Source: Argyresthia goedartella (lineage: Eukaryota; Arthropoda; Insecta; Lepidoptera; Argyresthiidae). Taken from it: a stretch of 64,000 nucleotides of DNA. The first letter of the stretch is position 1. Every line of letters begins with the position of its first letter. The position numbers were made by a program, and so were the translations under genes. The notes beneath the pieces were generated by a model. The model was not told where the DNA came from, ran no database searches, and saw only the letters and a program-made list of their open reading frames with translations. The stretch spans positions 191,001 through 255,000 of the forward strand of contig OX463822.1 in the NCBI GenBank assembly GCA_949825045.1, in the 5' to 3' direction. Below are positions 42,401 through 56,300 of this stretch, in pieces.

Positions 42401-44272
42401 GTAAGTTGACCTATGCTGGAAGTCTCTTATCCATTCCCATCCGCTATTCTATCTGTAATATTGTATATTTGTCAGTCTTCAGCTTCAGCAGCCGTGGCTG
42501 TCGAACCTGCGACAGAGACTGCTCCACTGATGGATACGCTGGGGCGGAGACATGACTATCTTCGGATCTCACTCACTGAAAAATGCAATTTGCGGTGTTA
42601 GTTACAATATACTAATATACCTATGTCCAGCACTGAGATGAGAGTGAAAGTCATCCTAGGGTTGGGTTGTGATCACGGACACCTGATTTTGGTCAGAGGG
42701 TTGATAAGGAGGTGGAAGCCCCTACTTGTAGAATTCTCAAAAATTATCACTTTTTGAGGCCGCAATGCGTTAGCTGGACATGCACGGACATGAGGGCTGG
42801 ATACTCCAACCTTGATTTTAATTACTAGAGTTATTCAGGAGGATTATATTGTTGAACCTTTTATCCTAGTCTTGACTGTCGGAAACTTATTTTGGATTTA
42901 TCATACCTAAAACAAAATATTATTTTTTATGCCTGAAATGGAACGCAATTTTTACTCTTTCCATACATATTTCATGACAGATGTTAAAAACGTAACGAAC
43001 TTAAAGTGATGTGAGAAGCCGCCAATTTGCAAATGTCATTCATTCCGGTTCCCGAGTGTTGTTGGCAGAGCAGGAACCCATTGCAGGGCCGTTTTCGGCT
43101 TGGCCTCCACCACCCGACCTGGCGGATCAGCAACTGACGCTGGACCATCTACCGCTCAGCTTCTGTCAACCGACTCAGCATTCCAGAGAGATGATGCCTA
43201 TGTGAATTGATGACTCTACATCAGTGAGATTCTGATGTTCTGAAGTTTGTTAGAGTTGGTGAAAAGACTGGGCACCAAAGCCCTTTTTTTTTTTTGCTTT
43301 TAGCGAGGAACATGGGATTCTTCTCGAGGCAAAAATATGTCCTAAACATAAGACATCCAGGAAAATATCTTATGTGCCTTGCCAGACACTGAAGAAATTT
43401 GTTTGTTCCAAAGGAATTTGCAAGAACAGAGGCAACATGAAGATTTCACACATGAAAGGCACATTCTTTGAGAAAATAAGAGTGGAACTAAGACATTTCT
43501 ATTACCTAATGTATGCTTTTGCCTGGGAGTGGAGCTATGAACAAACCATAATAAAAGACCCATACAGGGTAGAAAACCAGCATTGTTTGGGCAGAGCAAA
43601 GGTTTGCGACTGGTACAGAAAAACAAAATGAATTTATGGACAAGATTGGTGGCCCTGGAAAGGTTGTGCAGCTGGATGAATAAAAATTTGGAAAGAGAAA
43701 ATATAATAGAGGTACTTATGTTGTTGTTATTAATTTTTTACTTTTCATTAGGTAATCACTATATGCATACAGTGTAATTAAGGACTACCTACATTCTTTG
43801 TTTTATGCTGTCACATCGAAGGACATAGGGTGCTGGGCATGATAGAGGATCATGAGGAGGTTGGAGGATCTACGTTTGGAAGTGTGCCCTGGTAATATCA
43901 GGTCTGCCGAAGTGCTGGTGCCCGTCATACAGAAGCATGTGGAAGTGGGCACCACCATACATACTGATTACTGGCGGTCCTATGACTGATACATACATAA
44001 AAAAGTGAATCGCTCAGACTTGGACAATCCATGAATTGCAAAGGATGGGACTCAACTCAAAGGGTAGAGTCCCAATGGAGAGTGATTAAGAGAAGCTTCT
44101 GGACAGACAACTACAATTACTGGGAAAATTTTGCTAATGCTTTCTATGGTTGTATATCTTTGGAAGCTAAATGCCATGAAATTCAAAAAATATACATTCA
44201 CAGAATTGTTGAATGTGGTGAAACATATATATGAAATAAAGTATTGAACCTAGTATAGCAAAAAATTTGTAT

Positions 44273-44303
<31 letters not shown>

Positions 44304-47300
44304 ATTTATTTGATTATTTATGTTGTGTGTTACCAAGTGTTAGTTGGTACATTAGTGTTGGTAGGTACCAAACCAACATCTGGGCAGTCTTGTGGCTACT
44401 CTGAGTAGTGAGTAGTAGTAGCCGGAGCTAATGCGATTTCGAACATCAATAAGACAAAATGACGACAAACAATAAGTTTTTGTAAAAATCCTATAGTAAA
44501 AAAAATAACCTCAAAATGCGATTTTTGAAAATTCATAACAAAAAACTAAAACCCCTGGTTTCCGACAATTGAGACTTAGGAGGGGGAGGTGTCCCCCCCT
44601 CCCCGTCCCTGCCCCAATATTCAGGTGTCCGTGATCAAAACCGTTATCTCATCCTATAGCTTCTACCTTTTAAGAAAAATATTTACCTATTGAAGACACG
44701 AGGCTTCTCTCGCGTAAGCACTCCCTCCATACGAACAATGTCAGATTATATAAAAGTCCACTGACTCACACAAGCACACCTCCAAAACGATTATGCTTGC
44801 CGGAGGCTGCCGTCCATAGGGTTGCACTCTATTAACTATTACCATGGCATAAGGTTCAAATTCGCGATGCGTTTTTGCATTAAAGGCGCCATGATAGCTG
44901 GGCTTTTTATCGGCATATCGGTTAGGCTCTGCACTGCAATGGAATGACTTAACCCTTTACTTAGCAGCAGAATTATTAATTTTGTATATGGGCCTGATTT
45001 TCATACCATTGTTCATTCACAAACCATATGTTAAACTAAAACGCACAAACCAGTAAGTCATTAAACATTCATTTATAAAATATTTTACCACACAGTTATT
45101 GATTAATATTCTGTCTAAGTTATAAAAAATATAATAATAATAATAATATAATAATACCTTGGACACTATTTACACACATTGATCTAGCCCCAAACTAGGA
45201 TTCCCTGTATCTTGGGTACTAGACAACGATACACATACTTATATAGATAAATATTATACTTAGATAGATAATCAACCATGACTAGGGTACAAACATCTGT
45301 TCTCATCAAACAAGTATTTGCCCTCACCGGGATTCGAACCCGGGACCTTTGGCTTCGTAGGCAGGGTCACTGCCGACTCGGCCATTCGGGTCTCAAAACA
45401 CATTCTACTTAGAATTAATGGGGACATCACTATCAAAGTGTATATGGCAACATTATTTAAAGAAGTGAAGTTAGAAACTGTCAGTTTCCTTCGTTATTTG
45501 AGCAATTATGGTATAATCAGAGTAGCTGATGGAGTCATAAATAATTGCTAGGTGTAGTTACCAAGCCTCCATAGCCAGCTACAATAGAACATTAAAAACA
45601 AGTTTTCTACTCATTATGAGGCTAAATAGTAATTACCTACTTAAATTACAATAGGAGTAGGACTGAACTGATATTGATGTTTCAAACAACTGTTCAAATA
45701 AAGCATACCTAGAATCTGAATTGTAACATAGATACTAACAAGTTATCATCACTTACAGTCATGGATACCTAAACTGCCTGTGTATCAGCGAGATCAGATC
45801 ACCATGTAGGCTGAAAATCAACTAGGTACCTATTTCATTTGGTTTATGTATTTGCTAGTAGTTACTGATAGCTTTACATAGGTAAAGCAAGTCTTATCCA
45901 CATGACGTAAGTCACAATTAAATAAGAAAATATTCTTAGTAAGAATGTCAGTGAAATGTTGATATAGTGAATTAGGTAAGTTAAAACCAGCAGCAACAAT
46001 TATTATTGAAAAATAACATTGGAACGTAGTTGTGGTACATTGATTGGTTGTGTGATACATGTATTGATGCAGGCCAGTACTGCATGCCGGCGGAGGGCGT
46101 GCCGCTGTGTCCATCCTCGTCGCTGCTCAGCACGGAGGAGGTGCTGACGCTGGCGGGCGTGTTCGCACGGCTCGGCGTCACAAAGGTGCGGCTCACGGGC
46201 GGAGAACCCACGCTGCGCCGCGACCTCGCCGACATAGTGCGTGAGTGACACTACAGACAGAATCCAAGGTCACCGACCGACGTACGGAGTCGAGGGGATT
46301 TACAGATTAGTGATCTACTGTGGTCGTAGCGAAGAGGCAAATCATTACAGTATCTGTGCACATACTAAGATTTTTTGTAATATCTACTGTAATAAAGATC
46401 TTTGGTCATTCCATCGTTATTGTGGACTGATCGAAGTTTTAGAATGAGACTTTTTGACCATGCTAATTCGTCAGTCGCTCATTGTTTAGGGTCGTAACTT
46501 CTTCGAAGGAGCTTTTCGACTGACCAGGCGCGACTATAGCCGTGTTACCACAAAAAATATTAAATAGCCTTTAACCTCAAAACAATCGCCTAAATACGTA
46601 ATCACTTTTGTTTTTAAACAAGTGTTGAACAGTAGTTTTTTTTGGTAAGGCCCTAGGAATTCACGGAAACCACTCACACATAAGTAATAATAAGGAATAA
46701 ATAATAATTGACTTGAGTTAGGAACATAGGTACTTTACCTCTGTGAATTCGTCTGTTTGCAATGCTGCAGTCTGTTGTTTGTCCTTGTTCTTTTAGTGAA
46801 TAGTCTTGATGAAAATGTTTTTGTGTGATAAAGATCTCTATCATTATTTCATTTATGGTTGGTCTAGGTTTAAGTAAGGTGCTTATTCAAACTAGTTGGA
46901 TAACTAGATAATATATTAATATTAGTAATTACATAAATATTTATATATGGCTGAGCGGTGGGTGCTGAGGGTGACCCAGACTGCTGTCCTGAAGCTTGCA
47001 CTAACCGGAGTTTGAGTGCCGTCACCTCATGTTCAGTGTCGCTCAGCCTGAGCGCGAGGTGTGCGACCATTGCCTGGATGTCCTGGCCGTGGGCGGCAAT
47101 GGACGTTCTGTCCGAGTTATTCAGCTTGTTGGAGCTGTTGGTGACCACGCCTATGCCTTTGAATGCCTTGTGAACGGCTTCTATAATGTCGGCTGAAGCT
47201 TGGGTGGGACCTAGCTACTATGGGGGCGGCGACCTGTGCGACCTGAGCGGTTACCTCCGGGTCCTGGAACATGGGTGCTGGAGCGGGCGCGGGAGCAGCA

Positions 47301-50300
47301 GCAGCGGCGGGAGCATCAGTGGCAGCGGCGCTAGAGGCCAATATTGTAGGGTCATGCGTAGGGCGGGTGACCGACGACAGTATGCCGCCCTCTGGCGGAA
47401 CCGTGGATGGCCTACCGCTGCCAAGCCTCCTGCGGACCACCTCCTGCACCTCCTCAGGCGATGACAAGAGCCGCTTCTGAATACTTGCCTGTATTGCCTG
47501 TGGTGGGGTCGAAACTGGGGAGCCCTGGGGGGGGGGGGGGCAGTGAAAAGCGGGGCTTCATGGGATTCGTTTCTGCCCCTTCCTCGAGCTGCTGCCCTTA
47601 CCTCCAGTGAAATTTAATGGTACCACAATCGTATTAGCGATAAGGCTAAAAACCTGGGTCTAATCTTCGACAACTAGCTGTCCTGGCCATCGAATGTCAA
47701 TGAGGTCAGTCGCCGAGAATTTGCTACCTTTAACTCTCTCAGGAGACTTAAATACTTTTTGCCTCGACATACCCAAATCACTCTCGCTCAGTCTCCTTCT
47801 ACCCCTCAAAGATTATGCTTATGTAAGCTGGGTCAGTGCCAACGAAGAAATACTGAACAAACTCGAATGACTTCAAAATCTCGGGCTTTGGTTTACCTTC
47901 CGGCTGCGCAAATACGACCATGTATCACGACATCGCAAGAAGTTGAAGTGGCTGCCGATCCGTCTTCGTCGGGATTCATACATCCTCAATTTCCTCTACA
48001 ACATTTTATGGAATCCACGCTATCCAACCTTCTTACGAGACAGTTTTCTATCTCTTTTTCTTCCAGCAGGCCTCGGAGAACTCACGCAGTTTTCATGCTC
48101 ACAATTCCACAGCATAACACCGCCTCCTATAAGAAAGTTTTATATATATTAGACCCCGGGCTATTCGGTTGTGGAATACAATCCCCTGCACCAACAGGGA
48201 CAGTCCTACTCTGAATATATTTAAAAGTCGTGTGAAGAAGCATTACCTCGCTCTTTAGAATTATAGGTAGTATGCATTTAAGTATTTATTAGTATATAAT
48301 AGTAGAGTGAAACTGGACCAGACTGGATCTTATATAAAAATATGTAGAGGCGTGAGACAGGGTGACCCCTTACCGCCAAAGTTATATATCTCTGTTCTAC
48401 AATCCATAACTCAAACTCAAACTCAAAAGTACTTTATTACTGTAGATATTTACAAATACTTAGCAAACGTCATTTTTTGCCTCTTCTCTACATCGGACCA
48501 CTGTGGGAGAAGAAGGGCGTAGAAACTCCCACAGATTGATTTTTAGATCTCTTTCAAAAATAGGTTGCGCTTAACTAATACAATTATGATTTATTTTTAT
48601 TTAATAAGCAGGAATAAATAATTGATTAAAAAATTATTAACAGCAAGGTCTGTGTTGAGCCAGATTAACCCCCTACAGTCCTGTCATTTATGTAGTCTTG
48701 AACATTGTAATATCCCTTTTTCGACAAAGTCGCTTTAACATGATTTTTAAATTGCTCAAATGGCAATTTCAAAATCTCCAGAGGTATCTTATTGTAGTAG
48801 AGAATGCACTGACCCTTGAAAGAATTGCTAACCTTCGCGAGTCTAAAATGGGGCGCACATAGTCTGTGATTATTTCTTAGGTAAACATTACAGCTATCGC
48901 TATGTTTGGAAAATGTTGTAAGGTTCTTGCGTACATACATTATATTTTCGAAAATAAATTGACTAGCTACTGTTAGTATGTCAATTTCTTTAAAAAGCTC
49001 TCTTAATGAGTCTGTTCGTTTTAGATTATAAATTGCTCGAATAGCTCTTTTCTGTAAAATTAAAATAGTTTGAATATCCGCTGCTTTCCCCCACAACAAG
49101 ATACCATAGGACATCACACTATGAAAGTAACTAAAATATACTAGCCTAGATGTAGCCACATCCGTGCTTTGTCTGATGTTCCTAACAGCGTAAGCCGCAG
49201 AACTTAATTTACCAGCCAATTTATCTATGTGGGGTCCCCACTGCAATTTGCTATCAATGGTTATTCCAAGAAACTTCGTATCATTTACTAATTCTAACGT
49301 GCTTTTGTCTAACTGTGAACCAATTCAAGGTTAAAGACAATACACCATTAACATCATCAAATTCTCCTTTTTGTCTTTCAATTTTGAAGACCAGTGAAGT
49401 ATCATCAGCAAACAACACTATGTCAGTTAATTTCTCCACCATGAAAGGCAGATCATTAATATATACCAGGAATAAGAAAGGGCCTAATATGGAACCTTGT
49501 GGAACGCCAATTTTAACACCTGATAACACCATTTAACGAACGACCTGGACTGGTCAAAGAAGGGAATACATGTTGATGGCAGATGTCTAAGCCAACTTCG
49601 TTTCGCTGACAACATCGTCCTGGTATCTGAATCTCCGAAACATATTGAACAGATGCTACAAGACCTTCAGCAGGCGAGTGGAAATATTGGTCTAGAAATT
49701 AATACAACTTAGACAAAGGTAATGACGAACAGTGTAAAGATACCGATACAAACTACAAATAAAGACTTTTTAGAATATGTAAATGAATACATTTACCTTG
49801 GCAAAAGAATATCTTTCAAAAATAGAAACGAAGAAGAAGTAAAACGAAGAATAATATTGACATGGAAAAGTTTTGGAGTTACAAAGAGATTCTAAAGTCA
49901 AAGATACCAATAAGATTAAAAAATAAAGTCATAGATTCGTGCCTTTTACCCTGTCTCACATATGGCTGCCAAACATGGATCTTCAACAAAGATACTACAA
50001 CTAAAAGTCATGTATGTCAAAGAGCAATTGAGCGGGCCTGTTTAGGAATAAAACTTAAAGAACGGATGAGTAACACCGAAATAAGAAAGAAAACGAATAC
50101 TATCGATGCTCTAGATCATGGTAAAAAACTCTAGTGGAAGTGGGCAGGACATCTAGCGCGATCGCAAGACCAACGCTGGAGCAAGGCTGTCACAACTTGG
50201 GTAGGTCCATCAGGTAAAAGAAACAGAGGCCGACCGTTAGAACGTTGGAAAGACGAAATACATAGAGTCGGAAGGCATACGTGGATGAGGAAGGCTACAA

Positions 50301-53300
50301 ATAGAGACGACTGGTTAAGGTTGGAGGAGGCCTTTACCCTTAAGAGGGTCCGTAATTATTAATAAACATTAACTAGGTATTACATTTTTTAAGACATTTT
50401 TAAGCTAATAACATAGGTGTACCTAAGATTAATTATTTTATGTTTTTTTTAAGCAATTTTACGGAATCAAAGGCTTTTTTATTTTTATTTTATTAATAGT
50501 AGTATTAGTATATTATTAGTAAAGTATTGCAGTAATATATATTTTATTTTATTTATCATCATTTATTATTTTATATATTGTACACATAGCTCTACCCCTG
50601 TTCAGCAAACAACCTTTCCCACCTTAAACTGGTTTGCTGGAAGAGATAGCTTATTAGAGATAAGCTCGCTCTTGGTTTTTATATGATTAGTGTGCAATAA
50701 AGAAATTATGAATTAAAAAGTCTCGTTGAATACCGCAGAGGCACTGAAGGCGATCCCCGGCATCCGCACGGTGGCGATGACGACGAACGGCCTGGTGCTG
50801 ACGCGGCGGCTGGCGGCCCTGCAGCGCGCGGGGCTCGACGCACTGAACGTGTCCCTAGACTCGCTGCAGCCGGCGCGCTACGAGAGCATGGCGAGGCGGC
50901 CGGGTCTGTCGCGCGTGCTGGCCGGCATAGATCTTGCCATACAGCTGGGCTACAAGCCGCTGAAGATCAACACGGTGCTTATGAAAGGTGATTAATGACC
51001 GATTTCTGCCTGCATCGTCTTCTGCTTCTTTTCGTGTCCATGGTTGAAGGAAAAGCAGCTACCTGATCGGTCGGTGTCATATGACTGTTATAATATGGTT
51101 TCCAATTCGTCAGGTTTCAACGACGATGAGATATGCGACTTCGTCGAGTATACCCGCGATCGTGCTGTTGAAGTCAGGTGAGCATTAACGTACCTTTATA
51201 CCCTACTATCAGTGCTCGTAGTACTAATTTATTTTCGACTTATTTATCACTGCTAAAACTATCAAGTTGATTGGACAGGACTGCGGAATTATTCCACCAC
51301 AAAAGTGGCAATGGATCTAACTGTAATTTTGTTACTTTACTGAACTGTAACTGCAGAAGAAGTGTATTACCGAGCGAGTGAAGGAGATGCGAGTGTAGTA
51401 TCTACCGTCTCGCTCTCCCACGTCGTAACTGCGCTCGCTGTCTCGCTCTCCCACGTCATAACTGTGCTCGCTGTCTCGTTCTCCCACGTCATAACTGTGT
51501 CTCTCCCAACGCATAACTGCGCTCTCTCCCAACGCATAACTGTGAACGCTGTCTCACTCTCTCACGTCATAACTGCGCTCGCTGTGTCGCTCTCCCACGT
51601 CATAACTGCGCTCTCTCTTAACGCAAAACTGCGAACGCTGTCTCACTCTCCCACGTCATAACTGAGTTCGCTGTCTCGTTCTTCCACTTCGTAACTGCGC
51701 ACGCTGTCTCGCTCTCCCTCGTCATAAATGCGCTCGCGTCTCACTCTCCCATGTCGTAACTGCGCTCGCTGTCTCGCTCTCCCACGTCATCACTACGCTC
51801 GCTGTTTCGCTCTCCCTCGTCATAACTGCGCTCACGTCTTGCTCTCCCACGTCGTAACTGCGCTCGCTGTCTCGCTCTCCCACGTCATAACTGAGTTCGC
51901 TGTCTCGTTCTTCCACTTCGTAACTGCGCACGTTGTCTCGCTCTCCCTCGTCATAAATGCGCTCGCGTCTCACTCTCCCACGTCGTAACTGCGCTCGCTG
52001 TCTCGCTCTCCCACGGCATAACTACGCTGTCTCGCTCACACACTCATGCGACACTACTTCTGCAGTTGCGGTCGGCTACGAACTTGCACATTGCTTGATC
52101 GTTATAGCACTCTTTTGTCTCCCAGGTTCATTGAGTTCATGCCGTTCAGCGGCAACCGCTGGGACGACTCGCGCATGGTGCCGTACCGCGCGGCGCTGCG
52201 CCAGATCACGCTCCAGTATCCGGACCTGCAGCCGCTGGCGCCGCGACCCAACGACACCGCCAGGGTAACATGCACTCGCTCACCCCGTGTGGCCGTGTGG
52301 GTGTCGTGTCAACTTGCACACTGCCGTATCGATCGCTTGTCGCTTGTCTTTGAAAATCACTATCAAAATAGACATTTTATCCTTTGAAAGAAAATAAAGT
52401 GATATGAATCGTAGAATCGAGAGCCCGGAGTGAAGGCCCACGGGACACCCATACCGTACCACAACCAGAGCTAGCTAATCTATACCACAACCTCAGAACA
52501 GTATTCCGTGACCACAGGCTACCTACTTGTTTATAAGTTTAAAGCAAAAAAATGCTTTCACATTATTTATTATGCATGTTGTGTTTAGTTCAATTTCTGT
52601 ATCTACCTATTTGTGTAGTTTATTTATTTACTTTTACTTAAGGAGTACCAATAACTTCAAAAACATGATATAAGTCTTACATAGTAATACAAAGCCTATT
52701 AAAGGAACTCACAGAAAAAAGTGACATAGAAAAAAGAAAAATGTTTGACACAATCGCACTGTGTTACTGCTAATACAGAATAGTGCCGCAGAAAAAAATA
52801 AAAAATAAACATTAAAACAACATAGCAACTAATTAGCCTAAACAAGTTACTCACAATGCAAACCGTGAAGAAACACATGAGCAATGTCACACACCTGAAC
52901 AAACCTGCAATTTATCAATCTTAAAATTTGGATTGGAGAATTGTTATCATGAAAAAAAACGACATGCTAGTTTTCGCCTCACAGAATTGAATTGAGCAGT
53001 TGAATACATCAATATCCATCTCAAGGATCTGGGCTACCAATTCATGTGGATAAGGGAACGGGTGTATCTTTATGCGCAAAACCGGAACGGACTCCGCATA
53101 TATTCTTATTAAAGATATGGAAACTCTTCATAATCTTACTTAAAACTTGAACTATATCTTAAGTCTAAAACTAAACATACATCACCAAAATATGCGTGGT
53201 CTAAGAACTAAAAAAAAAACTTTAAAAATGTATCTTGTAGTTTTTACGACCGTATGAACAGAAACCTGGCTAAATGGTGGACTCAATAATGAACTATTTG

Positions 53301-56300
53301 ATAATCGAAATGTTGTATATAGGAAGGCCAGACTTAAGTACTAGCAACTAATCGGATGGTGGAGGTGTTTTGATAGCCGTATCTAAAGACTAAATCTAAA
53401 CGAATGCTATGTTGAGAAAATACGTGTGAGGACCTTTGGGTGATTATTGATAATGTTAATGTGAAGTGGAACTGGCACTTTGTGTAGTTTACCTTCCGCC
53501 GCCCGTTAAAACCATATTGCTCGATCTGAACTTAATGACTCAAAAACATGCATCATGGGGGATCTAACTATCGGCTGATCGGGGATCTAACTGAGACGTT
53601 CTAGGAACCAACACATCTCAAGACCAAGCGACATCATCTAAACAGCAGCTACTCACAGACTTTTTGATTCTAAATGACTGCTCAGAAAAACCTGATACAT
53701 AACAGCAACGGTAATATTCTAGATTGAATAGTTATAGACATAGATAGCTAGATGCGAGGTTTCCTTAGCGACCGACATATTATCTAAAGTTGACCCTCCT
53801 CTCGATGTCTGTCATATCGTATCATCTTCGGTGCCTCACAACAATAACGCTACTAGACATAACTGCCTACAATGCCGACTTCAATGCAATCAACAACCAC
53901 CTAGGCAGCCTCGATTGGGGTGAACAAATGAGAGCAACCGATGACGTGAATTACATGGTAGGCCTGCTCTATGACCAATTATCTCATTGCATTAATAAAG
54001 TTCCTCAAAAACGAACAACAAAATCAAAGTATCCTACCTGGTTCACAAAGGACATTATGAATCTGCTCGGCGTAAAAAGTGCAATAATCCTCTGGATAAA
54101 ATATCATTCGACATACTCGAGAAACGTTGCAACAAGCTTGCCGCTAGATGCTACAATCAGTACCTTGAAACCTTGGAGAATAATATCGCCTCGAATCCCA
54201 AACTATTCTGGTCATTCGTAAAGAGTAAACGTTGTGGCTATAAAGGAAAAGTATAAATTCCACAATAAACATAAGATATATGGTAATAAATATGATTCTA
54301 TTAGCTTTTCACTACTACGCGAACGAGTCCAACGCTTGGAACAAATATGTTTTGACACATATATTGCTAAAATTGAAGCTGACAATGTCAAAAACCCCTG
54401 AGCATTTTGGAAATTTGTAAAAAATAAACGACAGAATTCAACTTATCCAAATATTATGACTTACCAAGGTGTGACATCGGAAACCGGTGATGGTATCAGT
54501 AATGCGTTTTCAAATTATTTTCATGCAACTTTTTTGACAACACGTCTGGATAAAGCTAATATCCACACTGTTGAACACGACATTACTGCTGCCTGCATAG
54601 GTGCTGTTGAAATCCGACGTTCCGATGTACTTAAGTGGCTGATGTCGCTAGATCTTTCTAAAGCTGGTGGTCCGGACCTTATTCCCCCTTTGTTTATTTC
54701 AATTTCAATAAATGTTTATTTCAGGCAGATTACACCCATAAATATATAAAACAGATACACGACAAAAAAAAATTATAAAAAATAAACAGCAAATAATCCC
54801 CGCGGCTGGAGCATCCGGCTATCCACGCGCATGTAGACGGACCCAGTGCGCCAGCAGCGGCGAGTCCCACCGCCCCCCCAGCACGCTCAGGGTGGTGTTG
54901 GCGCTGCTGCGCACGCGACCCACCAGCGAGGCGCAGCGTTTTCTGATGATCGCAGCGAAGCCGTCGACCCTCGCCTCCGCAAACATGCCTGAGGCGCTGC
55001 AGTGCCGCGGCAGCCCCATCACCACCCTGAACGCGTTATTATACTGGACGCGTAGGGCGTTGTATGCCCCCTGCGTATAATTGGCCCACAGGCTGCACGT
55101 GTAGAAAGACTGGCAGTATGCCCTGAATAGTGTTAATTTTGCTTCCTTACTACATCGTGCGAACCTGCGGGCCAGCATATTACAGCGAACAGCCAACGCC
55201 CTACGTTCTCTCTCAATGTCGCAAACATCCTTTAAATCCTCGGAGACCCAGTGACCTAGGTACTTAAATTTGGCAACCCTATTGAGAGGAGTACTGCATA
55301 AGAAAACTGGAGGCACATCTGTATAAGTTTTGTTACCTGATATAAAAATCATAAGCTCACTCTTTTTTGCATTGTACCTAAGCCCATGGGCCCCCGCGTA
55401 GGACTCACAAATGCGTAGGAGTTTACCTCCTTTAGTAGGAGCAAACCTCCAATCGAGGGGCTCAGCAGCACCATGTCATCAGCATAGGAAATATTATTTA
55501 TACATTGTCCATCTATGTGACATCCGACTCAGGTACTACTGAGCCCCCGGATTAGCCCATCTACGTACAAATTAAATAGATTAGGAGAAGTGAGCCCCCC
55601 CTGTCGTACACCGCAGTCCAGTTTGTAGGCTTCTGACCGGGATTTTGCCCACCTCACACTGTTACTATACCAGTAACTAAACAGAGAGATAATATCGGGT
55701 GGCAAATCCGTTTCATTATGCAGTTTTTTCAAGTCAAACACCTTGGACAGGTCTAAAAAACAAGCATAGGCTGGCGTGTTTCTGGAGGTGTTGTACTGAA
55801 CAGTTTGCTTGAGGCTAAAGATGGCACTCTCCGTTGACAGTCCGGGACGGAACCCGAACTGGCCATCATGCAGTGTTATGTGCCTAGTCAGTTGTTTATC
55901 AAGCAAACTGTCCAGCACTTTTGCAATAACAGTTGCGAGTGATATTGGCCTATAATTATTTAAGTCGGAAGCATCACCAGTTTTATTTTTAATTATTGGA
56001 ACGACTAGGGTGTACATCAGATCTTTAGGGAGATAAGAGTGACTCATACATAAACTAAAGAACAGTGCTAATACCCTCCCTATATGGAAACCCGCATGCT
56101 GCAGGTGCTCGATGCTGAGGTCGTCATGGCCGGGGGATTTCCCTCGAACCATCTTTTTTATCACCTCTCTGACCTCCTTGGCGGTGATACTGACACTGAG
56201 GTCTCCGGTACGCTCCCCGGCATCGAGCACTGGCGACGACGACGAAGTTGCCAGAGGTGATTCCACCTTAAAGTGAGCTCGGAAAGTCTCAGCTATGTCG

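Larger units (their letters stand above)
42665..44642 (+). mobile_element. Old Merlin-like element, about 2 kb, decayed
   Basis: The inverted ends read ggttgtgatcacggacacct (left, 42665) and ggttttgatcacggacacct (right, ends 44642). Between them is a broken ISXO2-like transposase. No flanking duplication is recognisable, which fits age. It is a different family from the 5.4-kb Merlin, judged by its termini and protein. Confidence 0.75.
42597..46072 (+). other. MOCS1 intron 2, filled with Merlin remnants and a SINE
   Basis: This 3.5-kb intron contains an old Merlin-like copy (42665-44642), a 121-bp Merlin MITE inside it, an ATT microsatellite (about 44272-44300) and a tRNA-derived SINE (45121-45393). 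The remaining 44643-45120 and 45394-46072 show no gene or clear repeat. Confidence 0.85.
48304..50713 (+). mobile_element. RTE-like non-LTR retrotransposon, split by family 1 copy 3
   Basis: The left part (48304-48410) reads [20 protein letters not shown] with PKLYISVLQ. The right part (49523-50713) resumes at [20 protein letters not shown]. The two belong to consecutive positions of one RT. It ends with a 3'-tail also seen at 33436-33597. It is 5' truncated. Confidence 0.8.
46241..50738 (+). other. MOCS1 intron 3, with four retroelement pieces
   Basis: This 4.5-kb intron holds an ORF1-like fragment (minus), a CR1-like RT end (plus), and an RTE element split by family 1 copy 3. The first 700 bp (46241-46940) and 48241-48303 show nothing recognisable. 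Confidence 0.85.

Noticed and set aside
42657..44650. 8-bp duplication for the old Merlin-like element
   Set aside because: tagggttg on the left and gttatctc on the right do not match. Boundaries rest on inverted ends only.
45321..45393. Functional tRNA gene
   Set aside because: The T stem is perfect but the acceptor stem pairs poorly, and a SINE body and tail follow.
51362..52268. Open frames reading [14 protein letters not shown] as a repeat protein
   Set aside because: This is translation of the 33-bp minisatellite inside a MOCS1 intron. Other frames are equally open.
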